Assembly (NCBI RefSeq): GCF_014931715.1
Contig: NZ_CP063164.1
Coordinates: forward strand, 434,001 to 498,000
Length of the DNA stretch: 64,000 nt
Direction: 5' to 3'
Origin: Sulfurovum indicum
GTDB taxonomy: Bacteria > Campylobacterota > Campylobacteria > Campylobacterales > Sulfurovaceae
This document shows positions 1 to 10,073 of the stretch, piece by piece (position 1 is the first letter of the stretch; the number at the start of each line of letters is the position of its first letter). A program made the translations under genes and the position numbers. Below the pieces are notes generated by a model, which worked only from the letters and a program-made list of their open reading frames with translations, searched no databases and was not told the origin of the DNA.

Positions 1-312
1 CTCTTTTTCTGAAAAACCCTGATAGTTTTTGACAAACAAGCCTCTATTTTTCCTATGTAATATTATGCTTCCACTATCGCAGATATTATCCGGTTTGTCT
101 AATATCCAATTATTCTATTATTATGGTTTCCGGGAGTTTTCAGGAGGTATCTGTATGTGAAATGAAAGTCCTCTGATTTATGTGGATTATATGCTATATA
201 CACTTTTCAATATTTTTAAATATTTAATCAAAAAAATAAAATTTTTATGGTATTCTATAAGGAGTACATTCGAAAGAAATGTAAAATCTTCGTAATAAAC
301 AAGGGAGTTAGA
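1..312. other. Left-edge non-coding stretch
   Basis: No convincing gene is visible. A TTGACA at 29-34 lies upstream of TATGTA/TATTAT words at 54-66 and could be a weak promoter. A strong AGGAGG at 142-147 precedes ATG-TGA, a start immediately followed by a stop. A TGGTATTCT extended -10 at 248-256 probably drives the barrel gene that starts at 313. The stretch is A+T rich with T runs. Confidence 0.4.
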
Positions 313-852
313 ATGTTAAAAAAAGTAATGGTTTCATGTTTTGCAATGGTTTTGGGTACATCTTTGCATGCAAAAGATTTTTCAGTCAGTGAAAAGATCA
401 TCGGTATTGAAATAGGTGCAGCAAGTATTCAGGCAGATACTAACGGTTATCTATTTGGTGAGCCGGAGCATGACGGATCTGATGTGGAGTACGGCTTAAG
501 AATAGGTGCACAGATGAATGAATGGCGTACACTATTGGTTTTGGATTATTTTGATAGCAAAGATGATGATCAAAACTATGAAAAATTTATGATCACTGTC
601 GATAACATGTTTAACAATACTGAAAAAGATGTGAAAGGCCTCCAGCCTTATATCGGACTGAATATAGGGTATATGAACTATGAATCAACAAATATTAATG
701 AAAGCGGATTTCTTTATGGAGGTCAGGCAGGACTATTTTATAGAGTAACAGATAACGTTGGCGTTGATGTAAGTTACCGCTATTCTCTAACTGATGCGGA
801 CAGAACAGACCATATAGCAAGTTTCGTTATGGGTATTAATTATATTTACTAG
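313..852 (+). CDS. Small outer-membrane beta-barrel protein
   Basis: The 179-residue product has a signal peptide (MLKKVMVSCFAMVLG, likely cut after HA at about 20) and then alternating hydrophobic/polar strands with aromatic residues, ending in a tyrosine, as in 8-stranded OmpA/OmpX-type porin-family barrels. I chose the ATG at 313 over an upstream in-frame ATG at 247 because AAGGGAG sits 7 bases before it and the signal peptide starts there. The lipoprotein gene follows after 18 bases, so the two are probably co-transcribed. No specific function can be read. The barrel fold is inferred from composition and pattern, not from a diagnostic motif. Confidence 0.75.
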   Translation: MLKKVMVSCFAMVLGTSLHAKDFSVSEKIIGIEIGAASIQADTNGYLFGEPEHDGSDVEYGLRIGAQMNEWRTLLVLDYFDSKDDDQNYEKFMITVDNMFNNTEKDVKGLQPYIGLNIGYMNYESTNINESGFLYGGQAGLFYRVTDNVGVDVSYRYSLTDADRTDHIASFVMGINYIY

Positions 853-870
853 AGTTATAAAGGACCTTTA

Positions 871-3800
871 ATGAAAAAAAATATAGTAGCGATCCTCACA
901 TTTGTATTTGTGTCTGTTCTTGCATTGACTGGATGTGGAAGCACAAGTGGTACAAGTAGTGGAACTGAAACTACGGTTGTGGTGGAGATGCAGGAAAATG
1001 AAATAGTTCTTCAGCCAAATGGTACTGACTTTACTTTATCTCTGCCATTTACCAAGAAACTGGATAGTACGTATCATGTAGAGTTGAATAATTTTACATT
1101 GGCTGTAAGTGAGTGTTCTGTCAGTGTAGGCAGTGTAAGTTTTGCACCAATACCTTTAGTGTTGGACGGGGCATTAAATACACAGGAAATATTGACGATC
1201 AATGGTTCTTTTGACCAAAATTGTACACCGACAGGGTATTCTCTGACCGCAATACAGACTGTGAGTAAAGATAGTCAAACAACAAGTGGAGATATTTCAT
1301 TCACCTATACATATTCCGGTTCTTCCGGAATTGTAGAAAACGGGTATGCCTTTATTAACGCAACAACACCGTTGAATATCGGAGCGTCAAATACAGACTA
1401 TACGATCAGTATGCAGCTGATCAAAGATGGTTTTGTAGCATCCGGTGAAACCGTAGAGCTGAAAGCATTCAGTAATGTGTACGGAAGTATCAAAACAACT
1501 ACAACGTATACTGTTGCAACAGATGCAAACGGTATCGCTGTATTTGATTATGTCTCTCCGGGTACTTTGCCTGCAGACGGTACTACAGCAACTATTACAG
1601 CAGTATTAAAAGATGAAAATGGAACTATAGTTCCAGGTATAGAACAAAATATTGAATTAATTTTTGACCAGAACAGCAATAACAGCGGTATTGACTATAC
1701 TAATTATACGTTTACGGCTATACCATCTGAAATCAATATTACAGAAGGAGGGGCATCAAGGGTTATAGATGTTTATGTCGGGAATAATAATCAGCCGGTT
1801 GCCAATGAACTTGTGAAAGTTGATTACACCTTTACTGCTGATGGTAACGGAACAGTAAACAGCTATGAAGGGTTTACAGATGCAAACGGACATGTAGCGT
1901 TTAATTATACGGCACCGTCAGACATCACCTCTCTTATAGGAACCAGTACTGCTGTAATATTGAGACTTGACGGTAATAGCAGTATTTACAGTACAACCAC
2001 AGTCAACTTTAATACTCCGTCAGGAACCAGCACAGACTACAGTAATTATACGTTTACGGTTATACCATCTGAGATTAATATTACTGAAGGTGGAGTATCA
2101 AGGGTCATAGATGCTTATGTCGGGAATAATAATCAGCCGGTTGCCAATGAAACAGTCACTGTAGATTATGCATTTACTGCAGACGGAAATGGAACAATGA
2201 GCAGCTATACGGCTACCACAGATGCCAACGGACACGTAGCGTTCAACTATACGGCACCGTCAGACATCACCTCTCTTATAGGAACCAGCACAGCAGTGAC
2301 TCTGAGACTTGATAACAATACAAGCATTAACAGTACCACTACGGTTAACTTCAATACCGTGCCTGGAAGTGTTGTTGATTATTCAGGATATACATTGACA
2401 GTACTTTCCAATGAAATGAATATCTCTGAGCCGGGGCAGCAACAAACGATAGACGTATATCTGGAAAATGACAGTAATGGACCGGCAGCAGGTGAGGTTG
2501 TTCTTGTAGACTTCTTTGATGGAACAAAAGGTACAATGAACAGCTTCAGCGGTATAGTGGATGATACGGGACATGTTGCATTTACCTATACTGCTCCTCA
2601 AGATATCAGTGTACTGGATGGCTTTACGATCAGAGTAAGCATGGAGAACAATAGCAGCAAAGAGCAAAATATTGTTATTAATGTGGATACAGCTGTCTAT
2701 ATGATTTATCCGGATGCAAATATAACCGTCACGGATATTTCACAGGTTCATACAATCAAGGTAGCGCTGACAAAACAGGAGGCGGGTGCTACAAGTACCC
2801 TGCCTGCTGTTGGAAAAACGGTGGTAGCCGAATTTATTCAGCCTATATATGGTACTTTGTCTCAATATGAAGCGGTAGTAGGTACTGACGGATATGCAAG
2901 ATTTACCTATACTTCGCCAGAACGTATTCAGGATGTCAATGATACAAATATAACATTCTACTATAAAGAGAACCAGGCTGTTACAGCAAATACGCTTCTT
3001 GTCTATGAAGCACAGAATATAAATATAGTGGAGCAGCTTTTTGTTGTTCCTGATTCGGTGACTATTACAGAAGCGGGAGAGGAGAAAAACATCACCATCA
3101 TTACTGTCAATGCAGATAATGTTGGTATCAGCAGTACTGTAACTATAGAGCAGCCTTTTTATAATGATACGGATTACGGATACTTTACACCAGCCGGACC
3201 GATTACAACAGATGCAAGCGGTAAAGCTGTGATTGTGTATACCGCCCCATCCTCTATAAGCGGATTGAGTGAGAGAAATATTACCATTACAGAGACGAAT
3301 CAAAGCTTGTCCAAAGAGCTTAATATAAAGTATAATCAGGCGACTGGTCCCGGGATTGATTATGCAATTACAGTCCACATACCGGATTCGCTGAGTGTAG
3401 ATAATCTGGATCAGATCACAGTAGTGATACATGAACTGGGTGATGAGACAAGAGTGATAGATGATTCAAATGTGCATGAAGTAAACCTGACAAGCATATT
3501 TACAAATATGCTAACATTTGGCAGCGGTGCAAGTACTGCTACATATGCCAATGCAGGAACACAACCGATAGCGGTAGAAACAAAAACACTCTCGGGTACC
3601 GCAGTCATAGAGGTTAATGCTTCAATCTTTAACGGTGACCAGAATGTCACTATTAATACATTAGTACCGGTCACTATACTTTCCGGACCTGTAAGTGCTA
3701 TGTCACTTGTCTATGTCGGAACAGATATAGATGGTAACACTGGACTGTATAAAAACTACTATACGATTCATGCCGTAGACAAGTATGACAACCCTGCAAG

Positions 3801-4593
3801 AGAGGGGATAACGCTGCATCCTTCTATTATTAACGGTACGAAAGTGATAAAATCTGCCGCAACAACAGGTCAGATTACACAAGGAACACCGGATACTTTT
3901 GATGATGCCACACCAACTGTTTTCAGTACGGTAGACACAAATGATCTATTGGCTATTGTTCCAAATTCCAGCAGTGTGGATAAGCTTTATCTTGGAAACT
4001 GGAGTATTGCAAATGTTATAAGTGACAATCAACTGGAACTGGCAGAAGAGTATACTGGAGCAACTACCAATTCTCTTAGCTATGTTATAGGTAATTCTAA
4101 CAGATATATAGACGGTTATGGTATCGCAACTGTTGATGTCAGAAGCAGGGATGCAGGGTATGTGACAGATGCTGACGGAAATGTCCGACTGGAAGTTACC
4201 TTTGATCCGGTTCTTGCCGGGCATACGGTCACCATTAGTGCAAATGCATATGATGTAAACCGTACAGGTGCAGCAAAAATTGCCGGATTAAGATGGGATG
4301 ACTTCAGCTCTACAACAGAACTGGTACCTAATGATGGAAATGATCATAATGTAACACTTACATTGGGTATCTCTAATTTTCAAGAACTACTGGTTGGTTT
4401 AGATATTGTTCCGTCAAGTATTATAAGCAGTGATGCAGCCTGTGATCTGAATGAGTCTGCTGTAAATGATTTAAGTACTGATGCCAATGGGCAAATAAGA
4501 GTACAGATCTCAACAGGCCTAAGTTCAAGCACGGCAACAGAATGTGAAATCAGCTGGAGTAAAAGTATAAGCGGTATTTACCGGGAATACTGA
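871..4593 (+). CDS. Large surface lipoprotein with Ig-like repeats
   Basis: This 1240-residue protein opens with a lipoprotein signal (lipobox LTGC, Cys at about 22) and a Ser/Thr/Gly-rich linker. Most of the rest is built from Ig-like domains resembling the bacterial Ig group 1 (invasin/intimin) type: each has a P-S-E-I-N-I-T-E opening, a V-A-N-E-turn, a D-A-N-G-H-V-A-F-N-Y-T-A-P core and a closing strand. Three 114-residue units are clear at about residues 275-615, and more diverged ones follow to about 830. The C-terminal third is Ig-like but irregular. Expected location is lipid-anchored at the cell surface, as an adhesin or scaffold. It follows the barrel gene by 18 bases, with AAGGA before the ATG. 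The composition is very Thr/Asn/Ser-rich and low in Cys. Confidence 0.8.
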   Translation: MKKNIVAILTFVFVSVLALTGCGSTSGTSSGTETTVVVEMQENEIVLQPNGTDFTLSLPFTKKLDSTYHVELNNFTLAVSECSVSVGSVSFAPIPLVLDGALNTQEILTINGSFDQNCTPTGYSLTAIQTVSKDSQTTSGDISFTYTYSGSSGIVENGYAFINATTPLNIGASNTDYTISMQLIKDGFVASGETVELKAFSNVYGSIKTTTTYTVATDANGIAVFDYVSPGTLPADGTTATITAVLKDENGTIVPGIEQNIELIFDQNSNNSGIDYTNYTFTAIPSEINITEGGASRVIDVYVGNNNQPVANELVKVDYTFTADGNGTVNSYEGFTDANGHVAFNYTAPSDITSLIGTSTAVILRLDGNSSIYSTTTVNFNTPSGTSTDYSNYTFTVIPSEINITEGGVSRVIDAYVGNNNQPVANETVTVDYAFTADGNGTMSSYTATTDANGHVAFNYTAPSDITSLIGTSTAVTLRLDNNTSINSTTTVNFNTVPGSVVDYSGYTLTVLSNEMNISEPGQQQTIDVYLENDSNGPAAGEVVLVDFFDGTKGTMNSFSGIVDDTGHVAFTYTAPQDISVLDGFTIRVSMENNSSKEQNIVINVDTAVYMIYPDANITVTDISQVHTIKVALTKQEAGATSTLPAVGKTVVAEFIQPIYGTLSQYEAVVGTDGYARFTYTSPERIQDVNDTNITFYYKENQAVTANTLLVYEAQNINIVEQLFVVPDSVTITEAGEEKNITIITVNADNVGISSTVTIEQPFYNDTDYGYFTPAGPITTDASGKAVIVYTAPSSISGLSERNITITETNQSLSKELNIKYNQATGPGIDYAITVHIPDSLSVDNLDQITVVIHELGDETRVIDDSNVHEVNLTSIFTNMLTFGSGASTATYANAGTQPIAVETKTLSGTAVIEVNASIFNGDQNVTINTLVPVTILSGPVSAMSLVYVGTDIDGNTGLYKNYYTIHAVDKYDNPAREGITLHPSIINGTKVIKSAATTGQITQGTPDTFDDATPTVFSTVDTNDLLAIVPNSSSVDKLYLGNWSIANVISDNQLELAEEYTGATTNSLSYVIGNSNRYIDGYGIATVDVRSRDAGYVTDADGNVRLEVTFDPVLAGHTVTISANAYDVNRTGAAKIAGLRWDDFSSTTELVPNDGNDHNVTLTLGISNFQELLVGLDIVPSSIISSDAACDLNESAVNDLSTDANGQIRVQISTGLSSSTATECEISWSKSISGIYREY
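1693..2034 (+). repeat. 342-bp coding repeat, unit 1
   Basis: First of three in-frame 342-bp units in the lipoprotein gene. It starts at a GAC-TAT codon pair and carries TACCATCTGA at 1721-1730. Unit 2 has the same word exactly 342 bases later and is near-identical over long runs. Confidence 0.85.
2035..2376 (+). repeat. 342-bp coding repeat, unit 2
   Basis: Second unit, near-identical to unit 1 over the strands around TACCATCTGA (2063-2072) and the ACGGCACCGTCAGACATCAC core. This suggests recent duplication or gene conversion. Confidence 0.85.
2377..2718 (+). repeat. 342-bp coding repeat, diverged unit 3
   Basis: Third unit in exact 342-bp register (Asp-Tyr at 2377). It is clearly diverged in sequence and carries Ser-Asn-Glu-Met-Asn in place of Pro-Ser-Glu-Ile-Asn. 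Confidence 0.6.
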
Positions 4594-4604
4594 TTCTAAA
4601 ACAT

Positions 4605-4634
4605 TTAAAGGAGTACAAAATTGTACTCCTTTAA
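4605..4634 (+). terminator. Perfect 14-bp hairpin after lipoprotein gene
   Basis: TTAAAGGAGTACAA and its exact reverse complement are separated by AA, 12 bases past the lipoprotein stop. The 3' arm ends CTCCTTTAA and is followed by a modestly T-rich stretch. It probably ends the barrel-lipoprotein transcript; the U tract is weak. Confidence 0.6.
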
Positions 4635-4657
4635 CCATATCTTCTTAAACTTTCTAC

Positions 4658-4663
4658 TATAAT
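4658..4663 (+). promoter_or_regulatory. serS -10 box
   Basis: TATAAT lies 33 bases before the serS ATG, preceded by T-rich DNA typical of Campylobacterota promoters. No clear -35 box is seen. Confidence 0.5.
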
Positions 4664-4686
4664 TCCTTAAATATTTTACTTATTAG

Positions 4687-5940
<1,254 letters not shown>

Positions 5941-6018
5941 ATATGTAGAGGTACCCTCGAGGGTGCCCAATAAAATATTTTAAATATAAGGGCAGCCACA
6001 AGGGATGCCCCTACATAT
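5941..6018. repeat. GTAGGGGC-type inverted repeat, copy 1
   Basis: The left arm (5941-5968, starting ATATGTAGAGG and ending GGGTGCCC) and right arm (5990-6018, GGGCAGCC to CCCCTACATAT) are imperfect inverted copies around a 21-bp A/T spacer. Each arm also folds on itself. The element starts directly after the serS stop and ends on the first base of the leuA stop codon, so it probably acts as a two-way transcript end. A related copy lies at 57382-57478. Confidence 0.75.
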
Positions 6019-7574
6019 TAAACCGTTATAGAACTATCTGTATATCTGGCTTTCAATTTACCTTCCATGCTCAAATAGCTGTTGAGTGCTCCAATATAGG
6101 CTCTGGCACTTGCCAGCATCGTATCAATATGAAGCCCGTGACCGATAACAGCAGGTTCATTATTGAAACTGACTTTGACTGTAACATTGGCAAGGGCATC
6201 TTTCCCTTCACTGACAGATTTGACCTTATATTCATCAAGCCTTCCTGTATAGCCGGTGATGCGGTCTATTGCTTTGAATACTGCATCAATCGTACCGCCG
6301 CCGATGCTTGCATCCATTGTCTCATCTTCACCTTTTCTGATCTTGACTGCTGCGCTCGGTACCCCTTCACTGCAATCCATTAACTGGAGTGAAACGATTT
6401 CGAAGACTTGTGCTGCTTTAGTCATTTCATTTGTGACAAGCGCACGAATATCATCGTCACAGATCTCTTTTTTACGGTCTGCCAGGATCTTGAAACGTTC
6501 AAAGGCTCTGTTAAGAGCCTCATCTTCAAGAGTGAATCCAAGTTTGGACAACTTGTCTTTGAATGCAGCACGTCCTGAGTGTTTCCCTAAGACCAAAGTA
6601 TCGTTCAGGTCAAGTCCGATATCCTTGGGACTGATGATCTCGTAGGTCTCTTTGTGTTTTAAAACACCGTCCTGATGTATCCCACTCTCATGTGCAAAAG
6701 CATTTTTCCCCACAATAGCTTTGTTCGGCTGTGGTTCTATTCCGGTGATGTTGGCGATCAAACGGCTGGTAGGATAGATCTCTTTGGTATTGATGTTGGT
6801 CACAAAATTACTGAAAACATCGTTTCTTACCTTTAAGGCCATTACAATCTCTTCAAGTGCGGCATTTCCGGCTCTTTCACCCAGACCGTTAATGGTGCAC
6901 TCTACCTGTCTGGCACCGTTGACTACAGCTTCAAGAGAGTTGGCAACACCCAGGCCCAAATCATTGTGATTGTGTACGGAAATGATTGCCCGTCCTCTGA
7001 CATATTCACTCATCTCCTTGACCATGGCACCGATCTCAAAAGGGAGTCTGAATCCTACTGTATCTGGTAAATTGATTGTCGTTGCACCTGCTTCAATGAC
7101 AGCATCACTGATCTCTTTCATGAAAGAGATATCAGAACGTCCTGCATCTTCGCAGCTGAACTCAACATCTTCTACAAAAGTACGAGCATACTCAACTGCA
7201 CGTACTGCACGTTTGATGACTTCATCCGGTTTCATTTTAAGTTTGTATTCCATATGAATGGGACTGGTGGCGATGAAGGTATGAATACGCTTCATCTTTG
7301 CCTTGGCAATGGCTTCTCCGGCTGCTTTGACATCTGCATCCACTGCACGTGCGAGAGAACAGACAGTGGACTTCTCCACACGCTGTGCGATCTTCTCAAT
7401 AGCATCGAAGTCTCCGGGACTTGCCGCGGCAAATCCCGCCTCAATGATGTCTACCCCCAAACGCTCTAATTGTGCAGCGATCTGTATCTTCTCTTCAGTG
7501 TTCATAGAAGCGCCAGGGCTCTGTTCACCATCTCTTAGTGTTGTGTCAAATATTTTAATGGTCTCTTTGCTCAT
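6018..7574 (-). CDS. leuA: 2-isopropylmalate synthase
   Basis: First committed step of leucine synthesis: acetyl-CoA + 2-ketoisovalerate to 2-isopropylmalate. The 518 residues match the long LeuA form. The TIM-barrel has [13 protein letters not shown] at 12-24, the metal-binding HNHND at 201-205, and NGLGERAGN at 229-237. A linker leads to the C-terminal LeuA regulatory domain (about 385-510), the site of leucine feedback in the family. Citramalate synthase is the main alternative, but this N-terminal motif and length fit LeuA. AAGG lies 7 bases before the ATG. Upstream is a 260-base leader with a strong promoter and a Leu-rich leader peptide, so expression is probably attenuated by leucine supply. 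Confidence 0.95.
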   Translation of the reverse strand: MSKETIKIFDTTLRDGEQSPGASMNTEEKIQIAAQLERLGVDIIEAGFAAASPGDFDAIEKIAQRVEKSTVCSLARAVDADVKAAGEAIAKAKMKRIHTFIATSPIHMEYKLKMKPDEVIKRAVRAVEYARTFVEDVEFSCEDAGRSDISFMKEISDAVIEAGATTINLPDTVGFRLPFEIGAMVKEMSEYVRGRAIISVHNHNDLGLGVANSLEAVVNGARQVECTINGLGERAGNAALEEIVMALKVRNDVFSNFVTNINTKEIYPTSRLIANITGIEPQPNKAIVGKNAFAHESGIHQDGVLKHKETYEIISPKDIGLDLNDTLVLGKHSGRAAFKDKLSKLGFTLEDEALNRAFERFKILADRKKEICDDDIRALVTNEMTKAAQVFEIVSLQLMDCSEGVPSAAVKIRKGEDETMDASIGGGTIDAVFKAIDRITGYTGRLDEYKVKSVSEGKDALANVTVKVSFNNEPAVIGHGLHIDTMLASARAYIGALNSYLSMEGKLKARYTDSSITV

Positions 7575-7592
7575 TATGTTTACCTTATAATA

Positions 7593-7602
7593 TATACATA
7601 CC
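7593..7602. promoter_or_regulatory. Palindrome just upstream of leuA
   Basis: ATACCGGTAT is a perfect 10-bp palindrome about 20 bases before the leuA start, near a TATATTATAA word that could be a second -10. It may be an operator or an internal promoter element. Function is inferred only from position. Confidence 0.3.
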
Positions 7603-7621
7603 GGTATATCTTATTTTGGAA

Positions 7622-7643
7622 CTTGACCTGAATAACTGTCAAG
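7622..7643. promoter_or_regulatory. CTTGAC-N10-GTCAAG inverted repeat
   Basis: A perfect 6-bp inverted repeat with a 10-bp spacer (22 bp overall) lies 48-69 bases upstream of the leuA start. The spacing suits a dimeric regulator, but I cannot name one. The minus-strand arm also reads TTGACA, so it could overlap a secondary -35. Confidence 0.35.
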
Positions 7644-7730
7644 AAATGTTTATGGTGCAAGTTCAGGATGACAAACGGTATGAAAATTGTCTAATTTTAC
7701 CCAAATAGTGGTTAATTTAGAAACGCAAAA

Positions 7731-7833
7731 GTTATTTGTGGTTTTCAGCTCTAAACGCAATCAGTTGTATGAGTAACTGCTGAAGAAGCAGCTTCCATGA
7801 CAAGAGCGCTTTTTGAGCTTTGCTTAAGCAGTG
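7731..7833 (-). promoter_or_regulatory. leuA attenuator region
   Basis: Reading toward leuA after the leader-peptide stop, the RNA has ACTGCT immediately downstream and then CTGCT-TCTTC-AGCAG about 45 bases later. The later hairpin (about 7 bp with a wobble) competes with pairing of the early ACTGCT to AGCAGT, an attenuator-like choice of structures. A clear U tract is missing, so Rho-dependent or translational control is possible instead of an intrinsic terminator. Confidence 0.4.
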
Positions 7834-7905
7834 TTATATGACAGGCAGCAGCAGGAGAGAATCGTCTTGTGTGAAAATAGTATGCTGTCGAATGATCGTT
7901 TTCAT
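7834..7905 (-). CDS. leuL: Leucine-rich leader peptide of leuA
   Basis: A 23-codon ORF with AGGAGA shortly before its ATG, directly downstream of a consensus promoter and 259 bases ahead of leuA on the same strand. It ends Ser-Leu-Leu-Leu-Leu-Pro-Val-Ile: four consecutive Leu codons (CTC CTG CTG CTG) then Val and Ile, the composition of branched-chain attenuator peptides such as enterobacterial leuL. The peptide itself probably has no function; ribosome stalling at the Leu codons when Leu-tRNA is scarce would change folding of the downstream RNA. What is seen: promoter, ribosome site, Leu run and spacing. What is inferred: regulation. The symbol is by analogy. Confidence 0.75.
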   Translation of the reverse strand: MKTIIRQHTIFTQDDSLLLLPVI

Positions 7906-7931
7906 GATCTCTCCTTTTATGATTTTTGGGA

Positions 7932-7960
7932 AGTATACTCTATTTGGATGTTTGTGTCAA
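7932..7960 (-). promoter_or_regulatory. Consensus sigma-70 promoter of leuL-leuA
   Basis: On the minus strand TTGACA (7960-7955), a 17-base spacer and TATACT (7937-7932), an almost perfect sigma-70 promoter and the best in the window. Transcription would start about 20 bases before the leader-peptide ATG. Confidence 0.8.
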
Positions 7961-7968
7961 GCAGATGT

Positions 7969-8001
7969 TGCAGGTCAGAGTGTTTTTTATCTTGACCTGC
8001 A
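7969..8001 (-). terminator. Hairpin after ftsH
   Basis: TGCAGGTCA and TGACCTGCA form a perfect 9-bp stem with a 15-base A-rich loop, 7 bases past the ftsH stop. It lacks a U tract. It may end the his-prmA-ftsH transcript before the leuA promoter, whose -35 starts only 8 bases further on. Confidence 0.45.
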
Positions 8002-8008
8002 GGCAGCT

Positions 8009-10012
8009 CTATGCCTCTTCGTCCCTGTTTTCTTCTTCAGATATCTCTTGTTCTTTCGCTTCTTTTTCTTTCTGTGTTTGGGTTATCTTCTCCTGGTGGG
8101 CAAGACGGCTTGGCATACCGTGCTCTTTCTCATAGGTCTCTATGATCTTGCGAACAGTTTTTCCTTCGATCACTTCTGCTTCAAGAAGTTCTTTTGTCAT
8201 ATTCTCTATGGCCCCTCTGTATGTTTCCAGGGTCTCTTTTACATAGGCATAACGTTCATTGAGTGTAGAACGGATATATTCATCCATCTGTTCTGCCATC
8301 TTTTCACTGTAGTCGGTACTTACTGCCCCGCCGCCAAGGAAAGAGTTCTGACTTCTTGAGAGAACCATCAGTCCGGCAACATCGGTCATTCCATAGACAG
8401 AGATCATATCTTTGAGTATTGCAGTGGCACGGTCAAGATCATTTCCTGCACCGGTAGAGATCTCACCGATGAAGAGCTCTTCTGCAGCTCGTCCGCCAAG
8501 CAGTACATCGACTTCAGCCAGGAGTTCATGTTTTTGTTTCAGGAAACGCTCTTCGTCTTCAGGGAGATGCAGAGTGTAGCCCAGAGCACCAAGTCCTCTT
8601 GGGATAATGGAAACTTTGGTTACACGTGTAGCACCTTTGCTGAGCTCTGCCATCAGTGCATGTCCGCTCTCATGGTAGGCAACGATCTTCTTCTCTGTCT
8701 CATTGATCTTACGGTTCTTCTTTTCCAGTCCGACAAAGGAACGCTCGATCGCTTCAAGCAGGTCTTCCTGGTCGATCTGTTTTTTATTTTGCCGTCCGGC
8801 GAGCAGGGCGGCTTCGTTAATAATATTGGCAAGGTCCGCACCGGCCAGTCCTGCAGTCTGTTTAGCCACGATTTCAAGGTCAACGTTCGGTGCAAGTTTG
8901 ACATCTCTGGAGTGGACCTTAAGGATGGCTAGACGTCCTTCATAGTCAGGTTTGTCTACAAGTACCTGGCGGTCGAAACGGCCGGCACGCAGCAGGGCGG
9001 CATCGAGTGTTTCAGGTCGGTTGGTCGCAGCCAGAACGATGACAGGTGTATTGGTACCAAAACCGTCCATTTCGGCAAGGAGCTGGTTGAGGGTCTGTTC
9101 TCTTTCATCGTTCCCCCCGATCTGGCCGCCTGAAGCTCTTGACTTACCGATAGCATCGATCTCATCTATAAATATGATGGAGGGTGCTTCTTTCTTTGCC
9201 TGGGCAAAAAGATCACGTACACGGCTGGCACCGACTCCGACGAACATTTCAATGAACCCTGAGCCACTTACTGAGAAAAAAGGTACGGAGGCTTCACCTG
9301 CAACTGCTTTTGCCAGTAGGGTCTTCCCCGTACCCGGAGGGCCTACAAGCAGTACACCTTTGGGGATCTTTGCTCCAAGTTCAATATAGCGTTCAGGGAA
9401 TTTAAGGAAATCAACGATCTCTTTGACTTCGTCTTTAGCCTCCTCGACTCCCTGAACATCATCAAATCTGGTGTCCGGTTTTTCGGAGTTGATGAGTTTG
9501 TCCGCTTTTCCTGCACCAAGAATGCCTCCACCCATTCCTTTTGACATTTTCTTTGCAAGGAAGATCCAGATAGCAAAGAAGATGAGGATAGGAAGCAGCA
9601 TACTGAATAGCTCTGACATGAAACCATTTCCTATGACCCCTTCATAAGGGATCTTTTTCTCTTCAAGCAACGGAATGAGTTTCTCATCATAGGTTGGGAC
9701 ATTCTGGGCTACATAACGGATTTTCCGTCCGTTCTCTTCAGCGATCGCCTCGACACTTGCAGGTGTAAGTTTGACACTTTTGACAACACCCTGCTTGATC
9801 TTCTCCTTGACCTCCGAGTACTTCACCTGTTTGGTCAGAGAGATATTCTGATTATTCATCATTGTGCTCAGGCTGCCGCCACTGTCTCCTACGAATGATT
9901 TGAAGATCAGTATAATGACGATCGAGAATATAGCAAATGCCAAAAGCGGATTGTCATTGAAAAAATTCTTGTTGTTATTGTCTTGATTATTATTGTTCTG
10001 GTTGTTAGCCAT
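8009..10012 (-). CDS. ftsH: ATP-dependent zinc metalloprotease FtsH
   Basis: Membrane-anchored AAA+ protease that extracts and degrades damaged membrane proteins and short-lived regulators. The 667 residues start with an Asn-rich tail, then TM1 (about 22-42), a periplasmic FtsH-extracellular domain, TM2 (about 132-153), the AAA domain with Walker A GPPGTGKT (224-231) and Walker B IIFIDEID (279-286), an SRH with RAGRFDRQ, and the M41 zinc site HESGH (447-451) with a downstream Asp in [13 protein letters not shown] precedes the ATG. It is the last gene of the hisH-hisA-prmA-ftsH run, 61 bases after prmA, a linkage common in Campylobacterota. Confidence 0.97.
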   Translation of the reverse strand: MANNQNNNNQDNNNKNFFNDNPLLAFAIFSIVIILIFKSFVGDSGGSLSTMMNNQNISLTKQVKYSEVKEKIKQGVVKSVKLTPASVEAIAEENGRKIRYVAQNVPTYDEKLIPLLEEKKIPYEGVIGNGFMSELFSMLLPILIFFAIWIFLAKKMSKGMGGGILGAGKADKLINSEKPDTRFDDVQGVEEAKDEVKEIVDFLKFPERYIELGAKIPKGVLLVGPPGTGKTLLAKAVAGEASVPFFSVSGSGFIEMFVGVGASRVRDLFAQAKKEAPSIIFIDEIDAIGKSRASGGQIGGNDEREQTLNQLLAEMDGFGTNTPVIVLAATNRPETLDAALLRAGRFDRQVLVDKPDYEGRLAILKVHSRDVKLAPNVDLEIVAKQTAGLAGADLANIINEAALLAGRQNKKQIDQEDLLEAIERSFVGLEKKNRKINETEKKIVAYHESGHALMAELSKGATRVTKVSIIPRGLGALGYTLHLPEDEERFLKQKHELLAEVDVLLGGRAAEELFIGEISTGAGNDLDRATAILKDMISVYGMTDVAGLMVLSRSQNSFLGGGAVSTDYSEKMAEQMDEYIRSTLNERYAYVKETLETYRGAIENMTKELLEAEVIEGKTVRKIIETYEKEHGMPSRLAHQEKITQTQKEKEAKEQEISEEENRDEEA

Positions 10013-10073
10013 TGTTTTCCTTCTTTATAGACTAGGGTAATCTACTCTCACCTAATTATAGCGATTAATTGTT

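Noticed and set aside
2740-3432. 230-residue antisense frame in the lipoprotein gene
   Set aside because: Cys- and Ile-rich low-complexity shadow of the Thr/Asn-rich coding strand.
6018-7574. Citramalate synthase instead of LeuA
   Set aside because: The long form with a full regulatory domain, the [13 protein letters not shown] start and the Leu-type leader peptide favour LeuA.
7575-7833. T-box riboswitch ahead of leuA
   Set aside because: No T-box sequence or specifier-loop structure is visible; the Leu-codon leader peptide explains the region better.
7820-8359. 179-residue plus-strand frame over the ftsH 3' end and the leuA leader
   Set aside because: It lies antisense to ftsH and the leader peptide, and its Phe/Cys-rich sequence is typical of antisense frames.
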